Source of the DNA: Mesonia oceanica | GTDB lineage: Bacteria; Bacteroidota; Bacteroidia; Flavobacteriales; Flavobacteriaceae | Assembly: GCF_902499555.1 (NCBI RefSeq) | Contig: NZ_CABVMM010000007.1 | Span: 1-64,000, forward strand | Reading direction: 5' to 3' | Length of the DNA stretch: 64,000 nucleotides | In this document: piece after piece, positions 40,818 to 49,831 of the stretch | Position numbering within the stretch: the first letter of the stretch is position 1 | Layout of the letters: each line of letters starts with the position of its first letter | Position numbers and translations under genes: made by a program | The notes under the pieces: generated by a model | What the model saw: only the letters and a program-made list of their open reading frames with translations | What the model was told of the DNA's origin: nothing | Database searches by the model: none

Positions 40818-41762
40818 ATGAAGAAACTATTATTCATTTTACCTATTTTACTTTTTACTCAAGTTATTTTTGCTCAAGACGATAATGAATCTGATGAGCC
40901 AAAACAAGGTTGGTTAGGGACCGGAACATTTTCATTACTTTTTAATCAGGCCGCTTTTAATGCCGAATGGCAAGGAGGAGGTAGTTCTAACTATGCAGGA
41001 AATGCTACCATAAGTTACAACCTGAATTACAATAAAGGCAATTTTACTTGGGATAATACTTTTTTAGGTGATTTTGGTTTAACCAAAGTGAAGAATGACG
41101 AATATGTAAGAAAAACCAACGACCGCTTAGAGGTAAACTCTGTTGCAGGATGGGAAATTAATGATTCCAATTGGTACTATTCTTTCTTTGCTAATTTTAG
41201 GACCCAGTTTGCTAAAGGTTATGAATATGATGAAGTAGATGTGCTTGATGAAGTTACTGGAAATGTAGTGGGTACAGAAATCGTTAGAACTGAAACCACA
41301 CATTTTATGTCTCCTGGTTATTTGCAAGTAGGTCCTGGCATGCTGTGGAAAAAGAACGAAAACTTTAAGGTGAATTTTGCACCGGCCACTGCACGTTTTA
41401 TTTTTGTAGATGATAGGTTTACCACCATGGAAGGATATGAAGATGGCGACTATTTTGGGGTAGATCAAGGAAAATCCATGCGTTTTGAATTTGGTGCTTC
41501 GGTAAGTGCTTACGCCAAGTTTGACCTTGTGGAAAATGTGACTTTTGAAAATATGATTAACCTATATTCTAACTATTTGGAAGATCCGCAAAACGTCGAT
41601 TTGGATTACACTGGAAAGTTGAATATGAAAGTGAACGACTACCTTTCTGCGAACTTTATTTTTCAAACCATTTACGATGATAATGCTGTAAAAGCATTTC
41701 AGGTAAGGGAAGTTTTAGGGGTAGGTTTTACCTATAAGATTAATCCGCAAGAAGAGGAGTAG
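40818..41762 (+). CDS. DUF3078 family outer-membrane protein
   Basis: A 314-residue exported protein with a signal peptide (1-20, ending VIFAQ). The mature part begins GWLGTGTFSLLFNQAAFNAEWQGGGSSNYAGNATI, the hallmark of the Bacteroidota DUF3078 family, and continues as alternating amphipathic strands up to GVGFTYKINPQ, suggesting a barrel in the outer membrane. Its function is unknown. It ends at a bidirectional terminator at 41907-41938. Confidence 0.85.
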   Translation: MKKLLFILPILLFTQVIFAQDDNESDEPKQGWLGTGTFSLLFNQAAFNAEWQGGGSSNYAGNATISYNLNYNKGNFTWDNTFLGDFGLTKVKNDEYVRKTNDRLEVNSVAGWEINDSNWYYSFFANFRTQFAKGYEYDEVDVLDEVTGNVVGTEIVRTETTHFMSPGYLQVGPGMLWKKNENFKVNFAPATARFIFVDDRFTTMEGYEDGDYFGVDQGKSMRFEFGASVSAYAKFDLVENVTFENMINLYSNYLEDPQNVDLDYTGKLNMKVNDYLSANFIFQTIYDDNAVKAFQVREVLGVGFTYKINPQEEE

Positions 41763-41906
41763 TTTATAGCATTCAGAAAAAAGATCATTGTTGTTTAGTC
41801 GAAAACCTATTTATAGAAATAGGAGTTCTCAACTCCGCATTACTCTCGGCATACAGACTTGAACTAACATGTATTTATTATTGCTGAATGGTTAAATCAA
41901 AATATA

Positions 41907-41938
41907 AAAAAGGCTTTCTAAATTTTAGAAAGCCTTTT
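41907..41938. terminator. Bidirectional terminator between the DUF3078 gene and the efflux operon
   Basis: AAAAGGCTTTCTAAA pairs with TTTTAGAAAGCCTTTT and is flanked by A and T tracts, so it can stop both the plus-strand DUF3078 transcript and the minus-strand efflux operon. Confidence 0.93.
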
Positions 41939-41943
41939 GTTTG

Positions 41944-44900
41944 TTATGCTTGCGAAGGTTGAAGTTCTTTACCTCGCTTTTTCTTGATTTTAATTTTACC
42001 CCGGTTGCTCAAGTAGAACATCACGGGAACAATAATTAAGGTTAAGAAAGTAGCAAAGGTTAATCCGAAGATTACAGTCCATGCTAGCGGTCCCCAGAAA
42101 ACTACGTTATCACCACCAAAGTAAATTTTAGGATCGTAGTTAATCATTAAGCTGAAGAAATCAATGTTTAACCCTGTTGCTAGCGGAATTAATCCAAGCA
42201 CGGTGGTAATTGCTGTTAGCAATACCGGTCTTAACCTAGATTTACCTCCGGCCACGATCACTTCAAAATATTGTTGTTTCGTAAGGTAATCGCTTTCTTC
42301 TAATCCTAGTTGTTCTTTCTTCCTATCTATTAAAATTTGGGTGTAATCAATCAATACAATCGCATTGTTTACCACAATTCCGGCTAACGAAATAATTCCC
42401 ATCATGGTCATAATGATTACGAAATCCATATGGAAGATAACTAAGCCTAAAAACACTCCTCCTAAACTTAGTAAAACGGCCATCAAAATGATAATAGGCT
42501 TGGAGATCGAATTGAATTGCGCTACTAAAATTAATAGAATCCCACCAATGGCAATAAGTAAAGCTTTTAATAAGAAGCTCATGTTTTTTTGCTGCTCTTC
42601 CTGCTCTCCAGTAAAGCTGTAACTCATCTTTTCCGGTAATTTGTAATTCTTTAAGTCAGATTTTAATTGCTGAACGATTTCATTGCCATTATAATCTTCC
42701 AATACGTTCGAATAAAGTGTAATTACCCTTTTGAGGTCATCTCTTTTAATGGAACTAAACGTGGCGGTTTGTTTCTTGCTTACCAAGGAAGAAATAGGAA
42801 TCTGCATGATTTCTCCATTATTCTGATTCTTAAAGGTAATGGGCTGATTGAAAATTGCGTTTTCGTTGTAACGTTCACTTTTGTTAAAGCGCACATTAAT
42901 TTCGTAATCATCATCTCCTTCTTTGTAAGTAGAAGCTTCTTCACCATAAATAGCACGGCGTAGAGTTTGTCCTACTTGTACGGTAGAAACGCCCAACATA
43001 CCTGCTTTTTGACGATCTACCCGAACATTTAACTCAGGCTTTACTTTATTCACATCAATTTTCAGTTCTTCAATTCCGTCAACATTTTGTTCGTTGATGA
43101 AGGTTCGCATTTTTTCGGCTTCATCTAACATTTTATCGTAATTATCACCGGTAATTTCAATGTTAATTGGATACCCTGCCGGCGGACCAACAGCGTCTTT
43201 TTCTACAATTACTGAAGCTCCGGGAAAACCTTTTACCGCTTGCCTCACTTCAGAAAGCACTTGTGAACTTTTTACACCTCTACGCTCATTAAATTCACGC
43301 ATAGATAAGGTTACTTTTCCTTTATTGGGCATTTCATTTTGTTGGCCACCATCGGTTTGTGGGTTTCCTGCACCTTCTCCTACTTGAGAAATAGCCGATT
43401 CTACCATATAATTGTAGCCGTTATCATCATATTTTTTGATGACTTCAAAAATACGTTTTTCAATTTTTTTAGTAAGCTCGTTGGTTTTTTCAATATCGGT
43501 TCCTTGCGGATATTCTATATAAGTAATAATTTGATTGGGCTCATTATCCGGGAAGAATAATACATTGGGTTGTACTAAGCCTACCAATACAAAGCTTAGG
43601 ATTAAAATACCGAGGGTTCCAAAGAAAAATAGATAGGATTTTTTTCCTCCTAAGGCAAAGCGTAAAAACCTTTCGTAAGAATTCTCTAGTTTTTTTAAAG
43701 ATTTATACTGAAAATAATAAACAGCTTTTTTAAGGAACAATCTATAAAGCCATAAAAGGATAACGGCCAAGATCATCAAGTTTCCTAAACCTCTGAATAA
43801 GCCAGAATCCATAAAGAAACCGGCAGCTAAAACAACAATTCCTGCAATTCCTAAAATTAGACTTACCCGAATGGCTCTTTTTCTTTTCATGTCTTCTTCT
43901 TCCACTTGCATAAATTGAGAAGTAAGCATAGAGTTAATAATTAAGGCCACAAATAAGGAAGAACCTAAGACTACCGAAAGTGTAATTGGGAAAATAACCA
44001 TGAATTTCCCTATAGTTCCCGGCCAAAGGCCTAATGGGAAAAATGCGGCTAGCGTAGTGGCTGTAGAAGCGATAATAGGCCAAGCAATTTCACCTAAACC
44101 TTGTTTGGCTGCTTTTATACGGGGCATGCCTTCACTCATTAACGTATACACGTTTTCTACCACAACAATACCATTGTCTACCAACATTCCTAGTCCCATT
44201 ACCAAACCAAATAACACCATGGTGTTAAGGGTGTAGCCTAAACTGCTTAAGATAATAAAAGATAAAAGCATCGATAATGGAATGGCTACCCCAACAAATA
44301 GAGCATTTCTAAACCCTAAAAAGAACATTAAGACAGTAACCACTAAAATCACCCCGAAAATAATATTGTTTACCAAGTCGTTAACTTGGTTTTCGGTTTT
44401 GATAGATTGGTCGTTGGTAACGGAAATATGAAGGTTTTCCGGTAAGTAATCTTCTTTTTCGGTTTTTATAATTTGTTTGATTTGCTCTACCGCTTCAATC
44501 ATATTTTTACCGGCACGCTTTTTAATGTCAAGCATTACTACCGGTTTTCCATACTCTCGTGCAAAAGTAGTAGGGTCTTTTTCTTGAAAATTCACTTGAG
44601 CAATATCCCGTAGGTAGGTAACTCCACCTTCCCTTTTCACCACGATATTTTCCAGTTCTTTTGGACTTTCAATTTCACCTACTACCCGAATGTTTTTTTG
44701 AACACCGTTTTGGGTAATATTACCTCCGGAAATTGTTTTGTTCTCATAACCAATAGCATTTATGATATCGTTAAAGCTAATTTTGGAAGCTGTCATTTTG
44801 TAGATATCTACAGCGACTTCTACTTCCTTTTCTTCGGCACCACGAATAGTAGCTTCTTTTATTTGGGGAAGCAGTTCAATTTTATCTTGAAGATATTCAG

Positions 44901-45417
44901 CATAATCTTTTAATTTCTGAACGGGAAAATCTCCGGTGAGGTTCACATTCAGAATAGGCATTTCTTCAGAAATATTTAAATCGAAAACATTTGGTTCTAC
45001 TTTTGCACCATTATCTAAAGTAGGCCAAGTAGTTTCGGCTTTTACGAAATCTACCTTGTCTTTCACTTTTTGTTTCGCTGCGTCAACACTAATGTCTTCT
45101 TCAAACTCGACAATTACCATGGAATAATCCTGAAGTGTAGTAGAGGTGATTTCTCTCACGCCCGCAATGTCATTAAATTCTTCTTCGAGCGGCTCGGTAA
45201 TAAATTTTTCTACATCTTCTGCCGAGTTCCCGGGATTAATAGAGCTTACGTATATTTTGGTCTCTATGATTTCTGGGAATGCTTCCCTTGGCATATTGTA
45301 ATAAGACATTAGTCCGCCAAGAAGTACGATGGCAATAATGACGTAGACCGTCATTTTATTGTCTATCGCCCAAGAGGAGATGCCAAATTCTTTATCGGTA
45401 TTTTTTTTACTGCTCAT
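41944..45417 (-). CDS. RND efflux transporter, inner-membrane pump (AcrB/HAE1 type)
   Basis: A 1157-residue proton-driven pump. TM1 starts near residue 24 (MTVYVIIAIVLLGGLMSYY), a periplasmic domain follows to about 340, the TM2-TM6 block contains the proton-relay GMLVDNGIVVVENV, TM7 follows a cytoplasmic helix near 590, and the second half repeats the plan, ending with TM12 near 1130. The GIIVNNAIVLIDY motif near 1015 is typical of RND proteins. Substrates cannot be told. It is translated from the same mRNA as the fusion protein (11-base overlap). Confidence 0.93.
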   Translation of the reverse strand: MSSKKNTDKEFGISSWAIDNKMTVYVIIAIVLLGGLMSYYNMPREAFPEIIETKIYVSSINPGNSAEDVEKFITEPLEEEFNDIAGVREITSTTLQDYSMVIVEFEEDISVDAAKQKVKDKVDFVKAETTWPTLDNGAKVEPNVFDLNISEEMPILNVNLTGDFPVQKLKDYAEYLQDKIELLPQIKEATIRGAEEKEVEVAVDIYKMTASKISFNDIINAIGYENKTISGGNITQNGVQKNIRVVGEIESPKELENIVVKREGGVTYLRDIAQVNFQEKDPTTFAREYGKPVVMLDIKKRAGKNMIEAVEQIKQIIKTEKEDYLPENLHISVTNDQSIKTENQVNDLVNNIIFGVILVVTVLMFFLGFRNALFVGVAIPLSMLLSFIILSSLGYTLNTMVLFGLVMGLGMLVDNGIVVVENVYTLMSEGMPRIKAAKQGLGEIAWPIIASTATTLAAFFPLGLWPGTIGKFMVIFPITLSVVLGSSLFVALIINSMLTSQFMQVEEEDMKRKRAIRVSLILGIAGIVVLAAGFFMDSGLFRGLGNLMILAVILLWLYRLFLKKAVYYFQYKSLKKLENSYERFLRFALGGKKSYLFFFGTLGILILSFVLVGLVQPNVLFFPDNEPNQIITYIEYPQGTDIEKTNELTKKIEKRIFEVIKKYDDNGYNYMVESAISQVGEGAGNPQTDGGQQNEMPNKGKVTLSMREFNERRGVKSSQVLSEVRQAVKGFPGASVIVEKDAVGPPAGYPINIEITGDNYDKMLDEAEKMRTFINEQNVDGIEELKIDVNKVKPELNVRVDRQKAGMLGVSTVQVGQTLRRAIYGEEASTYKEGDDDYEINVRFNKSERYNENAIFNQPITFKNQNNGEIMQIPISSLVSKKQTATFSSIKRDDLKRVITLYSNVLEDYNGNEIVQQLKSDLKNYKLPEKMSYSFTGEQEEQQKNMSFLLKALLIAIGGILLILVAQFNSISKPIIILMAVLLSLGGVFLGLVIFHMDFVIIMTMMGIISLAGIVVNNAIVLIDYTQILIDRKKEQLGLEESDYLTKQQYFEVIVAGGKSRLRPVLLTAITTVLGLIPLATGLNIDFFSLMINYDPKIYFGGDNVVFWGPLAWTVIFGLTFATFLTLIIVPVMFYLSNRGKIKIKKKRGKELQPSQA

Positions 45418-46576
45418 TTTCGGTAATTTTTATCTCCTGTCCTTCTCTGATGCTTCTTGCTCCTTCAATAATAATAGTTTCTCCCGCCTTTAAACCTTTG
45501 GTGATTTCTATTTTATTATCGTAATTAAGTCCGGTTTCTACTACTTGTTTTTGAGCTACTCCCAAAGAGTCATTTTCTTTGTTGACTAAATAAGCGATAT
45601 ACTCGTTCTGGGCATTTTCTTGTAAAATGTTCTGCGGAATAACAATCGCATTTTTATTGGTATAGTCGTTTAATTTAATGGTAGCGATAAGGTTAGGCTT
45701 TATAGCTCCATTTTTGTTGGGAACAGAAACCTTCACTTGGAAGCTTCTGTTGTTGGGATTAATGAAATTAGAAACCTGCTGAATATCTCCTTCAAATTCC
45801 TCTCCTATGGAAGACAGCTCTATAAGTACTTCGGTGCCTTTATCAATTTTTCCTAAGTAGTTTTCCGGGACTTCGGCGGTCACATACATTTTCTCTAAAT
45901 TAACCAGCCTAAACAATTGGTTTTGTCCAGGGTTCACTACTTGGCCTTGGTCGGTAATTACTTCATCAATAGTCCCGCTGAAGGGAGCGCGAACAATAGT
46001 TTTTGAAAGTTGCGTTTGCAATTGGTTCACAGCGTTTTGTTGCGCTTCAAAATTGGTTTTAGCTTCTAAATATTGAATTTCTGAACCAATGTTTTGATTC
46101 CATAAACGCTCTTGTCTTTCGTAAGTGGTCTTGGCCAAAGAAAGTTTGTTGTTCATTTGCGCCAATTGACTTGAAAGACCGCCATCATCAATCTTTGCTA
46201 ATTGTTGACCTTTTTTTACTTCTTGGCCTTCTTTTACATAAATATCGGTTAAAATACCATTGAATTCAGGATAGATAATAATATTTTGGTCGGTTTCCAC
46301 ATCACCCTGAACTTCTACATAATGTTTAAAAATGGTGTCTTTAAGGGTTTCTGCCGTCACCAACAACCTTTTTTTGTTGGTATCTAGCTTTTCGAGAGCT
46401 GTATTTAGCTTTTCAATTTTTTCTTGTAAAGCGTTTTGTTCTGTAGTGATTTCAGACTTCTTAGCTCTTATTTCTGAAAGGTTTCCGCTTTCAATTACAT
46501 CATCTACAGATTTTTCTTTTTCTCCACAAGCAATAAAACTTAAGCTGATGAATGAAATGAATAAAAACTTTTTCAT
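45407..46576 (-). CDS. RND efflux periplasmic adaptor (membrane fusion lipoprotein)
   Basis: A 389-residue MFP/HlyD-family adaptor linking the RND pump to the TolC-like channel. Lipobox IAC places the lipid anchor at C17. A coiled coil lies about 40-75 and again about 145-190, with the lipoyl-like half motifs YVKEGQEVKKGQQLAKID and VRAPFSGTIDEVITDQGQVV on either side, then beta-barrel and membrane-proximal domains. It overlaps the pump gene by 11 bases and follows the TolC gene by 1 base. Confidence 0.93.
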   Translation of the reverse strand: MKKFLFISFISLSFIACGEKEKSVDDVIESGNLSEIRAKKSEITTEQNALQEKIEKLNTALEKLDTNKKRLLVTAETLKDTIFKHYVEVQGDVETDQNIIIYPEFNGILTDIYVKEGQEVKKGQQLAKIDDGGLSSQLAQMNNKLSLAKTTYERQERLWNQNIGSEIQYLEAKTNFEAQQNAVNQLQTQLSKTIVRAPFSGTIDEVITDQGQVVNPGQNQLFRLVNLEKMYVTAEVPENYLGKIDKGTEVLIELSSIGEEFEGDIQQVSNFINPNNRSFQVKVSVPNKNGAIKPNLIATIKLNDYTNKNAIVIPQNILQENAQNEYIAYLVNKENDSLGVAQKQVVETGLNYDNKIEITKGLKAGETIIIEGARSIREGQEIKITENEQ

Positions 46577-46577
46577 A

Positions 46578-47954
46578 TTATTTTTCGGTATTGGTAAAGT
46601 TAAGGTTGGGTGTGTTTAATAAAGATTCTAGTTCTGCTTTAGTATTGAGAACTTCTAACATCGATTGTAATAATCCTTGTTGGGCATCGTAAAGTTGAGT
46701 TTGTGCTTGTCTTAACTCAAAACTAGTGGCTATCCCTTCAGAGAATTTAATTTGATTTTTATTTTCAATACGTTCTGCCAGTGCTAAATTTTGCTCAGCG
46801 GTCTGGTATTTTTCAATGGCATATTGATAGTTGTTTTTTGCCCGGTTAATTCCCAATCTAATCTGTTCTTTAGATTGTTCAAATTGTGTTTGTGCTTGGT
46901 CTAGTGCAATTCTAGCTTGAGCGGTTTGTGCACTTCTTTTTAAAGAACTGAAAATAGGAATGTTTAAACTCACTCCCCAAATGGAGGATTGAAACCATTC
47001 TTGATTGTCGTTTAAAAAAGTAAATTTTTCACTGTTTCCGGTAGTTGCGTAATTAATGAAAGTAGTTAAGCGGGGAAGGGCTTTTGCTTTTTGTAAGTTA
47101 AGCTCGTGTTCTCGTTGTTCTATTTGAACTTGCGCTAATTGATAATCTAGATTTTCTTCAATACTAGCATCGGTATTCATCAACGTAAGACTAATGTTTT
47201 TTTCGGTTAAACCCTTTAACGTATCTAGCAGGTTCACTTGCTTTTCTAAGGGAATCCCTAGTGTGAGTTTTAAAGCATCAGTAGCTATTTCTACTAGCCT
47301 TTTTGCATTTTTTAACTCATTACTAATTTGTAGAAAGGTAATTTGTAATTGCTCCACACTTTCCTCTTCTTGAAGTCCATTTTCGAAAATTTTTCTGGTT
47401 TCTTCCAGATTGTCTTCCAGGTTGTCTTTATTGTTCTGTAAAACCTCTACACTTTCTTTTGCGAGAAGCACATTACCATAGGCGTCAATGACATCTTGCC
47501 TGATTTCTAAGGCTGTTTTATTGGCGGAAGTCTTGGTATATTTTTCAAAAGTTTTTGCTGCTCTCACTCCAACAATATAGGAACCGTCAAATAATAATTG
47601 ACTGGCGGTGGCGGTAGCATTCATATTTTGCTTTGTTCCAAATTGAACAGGGATAAAAGTTCCTGGTGCTTGCCCTACAATTTCTCCAGGTAATAATTGT
47701 ACCGGTCTTTTAAGATTGTTTTGATAATCTATAGCGGCACTAATTTGAGGTAATCCATCTGCGGTAGTTTCCCATTTTTTCTTTGCTGCTGCTGCAATAT
47801 CACGTTTTGCATTAATAGCGTTATAGCTGCTGTCCAATGCAAAGTTGATAGCTTCCTCAAGGGTGAATTTATAAGTGTTTGGAGGGCTTGAAAGTTCCTG
47901 AGCATTTGCCCAACAACTTATCAATACCATGAAACCAGTAAGAAATATTCTCAT
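46578..47954 (-). CDS. TolC-family outer-membrane efflux channel
   Basis: A 458-residue outer-membrane factor with a signal peptide (1-19, ending ANAQ). Two repeated halves with long coiled-coil helices and the motifs TLEEAINFALDSSYN near 30 and LNIPIFSSLKRSAQTAQARIALDQAQ near 335 fit the TolC plan. It supplies the exit duct for the RND pump. It overlaps the TetR gene by 4 bases. Confidence 0.93.
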   Translation of the reverse strand: MRIFLTGFMVLISCWANAQELSSPPNTYKFTLEEAINFALDSSYNAINAKRDIAAAAKKKWETTADGLPQISAAIDYQNNLKRPVQLLPGEIVGQAPGTFIPVQFGTKQNMNATATASQLLFDGSYIVGVRAAKTFEKYTKTSANKTALEIRQDVIDAYGNVLLAKESVEVLQNNKDNLEDNLEETRKIFENGLQEEESVEQLQITFLQISNELKNAKRLVEIATDALKLTLGIPLEKQVNLLDTLKGLTEKNISLTLMNTDASIEENLDYQLAQVQIEQREHELNLQKAKALPRLTTFINYATTGNSEKFTFLNDNQEWFQSSIWGVSLNIPIFSSLKRSAQTAQARIALDQAQTQFEQSKEQIRLGINRAKNNYQYAIEKYQTAEQNLALAERIENKNQIKFSEGIATSFELRQAQTQLYDAQQGLLQSMLEVLNTKAELESLLNTPNLNFTNTEK

Positions 47955-48556
47955 ATCGATTTTTTGTGTTTTAAACTGTTGATGTATTTCAAACCTTTTT
48001 CAGAGACAATTGCCCTAAAATGGTATTCTAGAAAATGTTTGATTAGAAAAGAAATGGGATAATTTTCCATGGAGAAAAAGTCACTATTTTTTATGCCTTC
48101 TAAAGTCATAAAGTAGAAATTAAGAACTAGTTTAATTTCGATGTCATCTCTGTAAAAGCCTTCTTTAATTCCTCTGGTTAAGTTTTTGGATAAACATTTT
48201 TCTGTATGTTCAATTTTTTTCTCCCGGAGTTTCTCATTTATTTCGGGGTAATACTTATAAAGCTGAAATTGAGGCGAAGCATTCTCTTCCTTTAATTTGT
48301 TGAGGATAAACTCATGAATGTAAAGTTGTTCTGCGATAGGATTGTGGTTTTCGGCAACAATATCATCAATATTAGTGCTGATTTCTTCAAACAATTCTAG
48401 GACGCAGGCTTCTACTAATTGTTCTTTATTGGAAAAGTGACTATAAATAGTTTTCTTAGAAATGCTCAGTTTATCGGCAATATCATCCATGGTTACGCTT
48501 TTAAAGCCGAGACTTAAAAACATTTCTGTTGAGGTATCTAAAATTTTTTCTTTCAT
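47951..48556 (-). CDS. TetR-family repressor of the efflux operon
   Basis: A 201-residue regulator and first gene of the operon. The N-terminal helix-turn-helix is FKSVTMDDIADKLSISKKTIYSHFSNKEQL at about 19-48; the rest is the helical ligand-binding and dimer domain. The perfect palindrome at 48578-48607 overlaps its own promoter, so it should repress itself and the three pump genes until an inducer binds. The 4-base overlap with the TolC gene supports one transcript. Confidence 0.92.
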   Translation of the reverse strand: MKEKILDTSTEMFLSLGFKSVTMDDIADKLSISKKTIYSHFSNKEQLVEACVLELFEEISTNIDDIVAENHNPIAEQLYIHEFILNKLKEENASPQFQLYKYYPEINEKLREKKIEHTEKCLSKNLTRGIKEGFYRDDIEIKLVLNFYFMTLEGIKNSDFFSMENYPISFLIKHFLEYHFRAIVSEKGLKYINSLKHKKSI

Positions 48557-48566
48557 AATTCAGCGG

Positions 48567-48596
48567 CAAAAATAATCAGGAAACTTTAAATACCAA
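48567..48596 (-). promoter_or_regulatory. Promoter of the TetR-efflux operon
   Basis: On the minus strand TTG (48594-48596) and TATTTTTG (48567-48574) are separated by 19 bases, a full match to the Bacteroidota promoter. The -7 box ends 10 bases before the ATG. Confidence 0.75.
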
Positions 48597-48607
48597 AAAA
48601 GTTTCCT
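48578..48607. promoter_or_regulatory. Probable TetR operator palindrome
   Basis: AGGAAACTTT and AAAGTTTCCT are perfect 10-base inverted arms separated by 10 bases. The left arm fills the promoter spacer and the right arm lies just upstream of the -33 TTG, so binding would block polymerase. Confidence 0.7.
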
Positions 48608-48694
48608 AAGTTTCAAGTTATTTTTTTATTAAATAAATTCTCGGACTGAATTATTATGTAATTATGGTATTTTAGCGAAAATTTTTTTTGAATT

Positions 48695-49669
48695 ATGAAT
48701 GATCTCTCTTTCTATAGAAATGCGTTTTTAAATCATCTTGAACAAGAGTTTACTGTTGAAGAACCTAAAAATTTATACGAACCCATTTCTTATATATTAA
48801 ATTTAGGAGGAAAAAGATTGCGTCCTACCTTGGTGTTGATTGCAGCAGAAGCTTTTGGTGTTTCTTATGAAAAAGCTTTGGATGCCGCCTTGGCCATTGA
48901 AGTTTTTCATAATTTCTCTTTGGTACACGACGACATTATGGACGATGCTCCCTTAAGAAGGGGGAAGGCGACAGTGCATGAAAAATGGGATATAAATACA
49001 GGAATTCTTTCGGGAGATGCCATGTTGATTAAAGCTTACCAGCTTTTTGAAAATTACGAAGGAGAACAATTTAAAGAACTGGCCAAGCTTTTTAGTAGAA
49101 CCGCGATAGAGGTTTGTGAAGGACAGCAATACGATATTGATTTTGAAACCCGAGAGGATGTGACCGTTGAGGAATATTTAAAAATGATTGAATATAAAAC
49201 TGCGGTTTTGGTGGGGGCAGCTTTAGAAATGGGTGCGATTGTGGCGAATGCTCCTAAGAAAGAACAAGAGCAAATTTATAATTACGGAAAATTAATAGGG
49301 ATCGCTTTTCAATTACAGGACGATTACTTAGATGCGTTTGGAGATCCTGAAACGTTTGGAAAACGAGTAGGGGGTGACATCATCGAAAACAAGAAAACCT
49401 ATTTGTATTTGCAGGCACTACAAAAGCTTTCTTCTTCAGAATCAGAGCAACTTCGGCATTTGTACACTATTTTCCCTTCAGATACGCAGCAGAAAGTGGA
49501 GGCCGTTACCCATTTATTTGAAGAAAGTGGTGCGGCAGCGAAAACCCGAGAGGAAATTGTAAAATATACCGAAGAAGCCTTTCGTCTGCTAGAGGAAATA
49601 AACATTCAAAAAGGGCAAAAAGTTCTTTTGAAAGAACTTGGGGAAAGTTTGCTAACGCGAACCATTTAG
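48695..49669 (+). CDS. Polyprenyl (geranylgeranyl/octaprenyl-type) diphosphate synthase
   Basis: A 324-residue trans-prenyltransferase. The first aspartate-rich motif is HDDIMDDAPLRRG near residues 85-96 and the second is QLQDDYLDAFGD near 208-219, with GGKRLRP near 43. It condenses isopentenyl diphosphate onto an allylic primer to give a longer chain, for menaquinone or similar lipids. Chain length cannot be read reliably by eye. It is monocistronic. Confidence 0.93.
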   Translation: MNDLSFYRNAFLNHLEQEFTVEEPKNLYEPISYILNLGGKRLRPTLVLIAAEAFGVSYEKALDAALAIEVFHNFSLVHDDIMDDAPLRRGKATVHEKWDINTGILSGDAMLIKAYQLFENYEGEQFKELAKLFSRTAIEVCEGQQYDIDFETREDVTVEEYLKMIEYKTAVLVGAALEMGAIVANAPKKEQEQIYNYGKLIGIAFQLQDDYLDAFGDPETFGKRVGGDIIENKKTYLYLQALQKLSSSESEQLRHLYTIFPSDTQQKVEAVTHLFEESGAAAKTREEIVKYTEEAFRLLEEINIQKGQKVLLKELGESLLTRTI

Positions 49670-49786
49670 TTCATCGATTGTGAAGTATTTGTTAATTTTA
49701 ACGAATCTTTTTGACTATAGATGGAAATATGTCTTGGTATAGGGGAAATTTATAATTTATTTCAAAGCTATATCTGGTAAAAATTG

Positions 49787-49794
49787 TATTTTTG
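49787..49794 (+). promoter_or_regulatory. -7 promoter box for sucA
   Basis: TATTTTTG matches TAnnTTTG, 37 bases before the sucA ATG. No -33 TTG is obvious. Confidence 0.45.
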
Positions 49795-49831
49795 ACCATG
49801 TTTTAAAAACATAAGTGTATTTTCCTATTTT

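Noticed and set aside
42365..45312. Several open frames on the plus strand within the RND pump gene.
   Set aside because: They lie antisense to a highly conserved gene, lack promoters and have no family features. They are chance frames.
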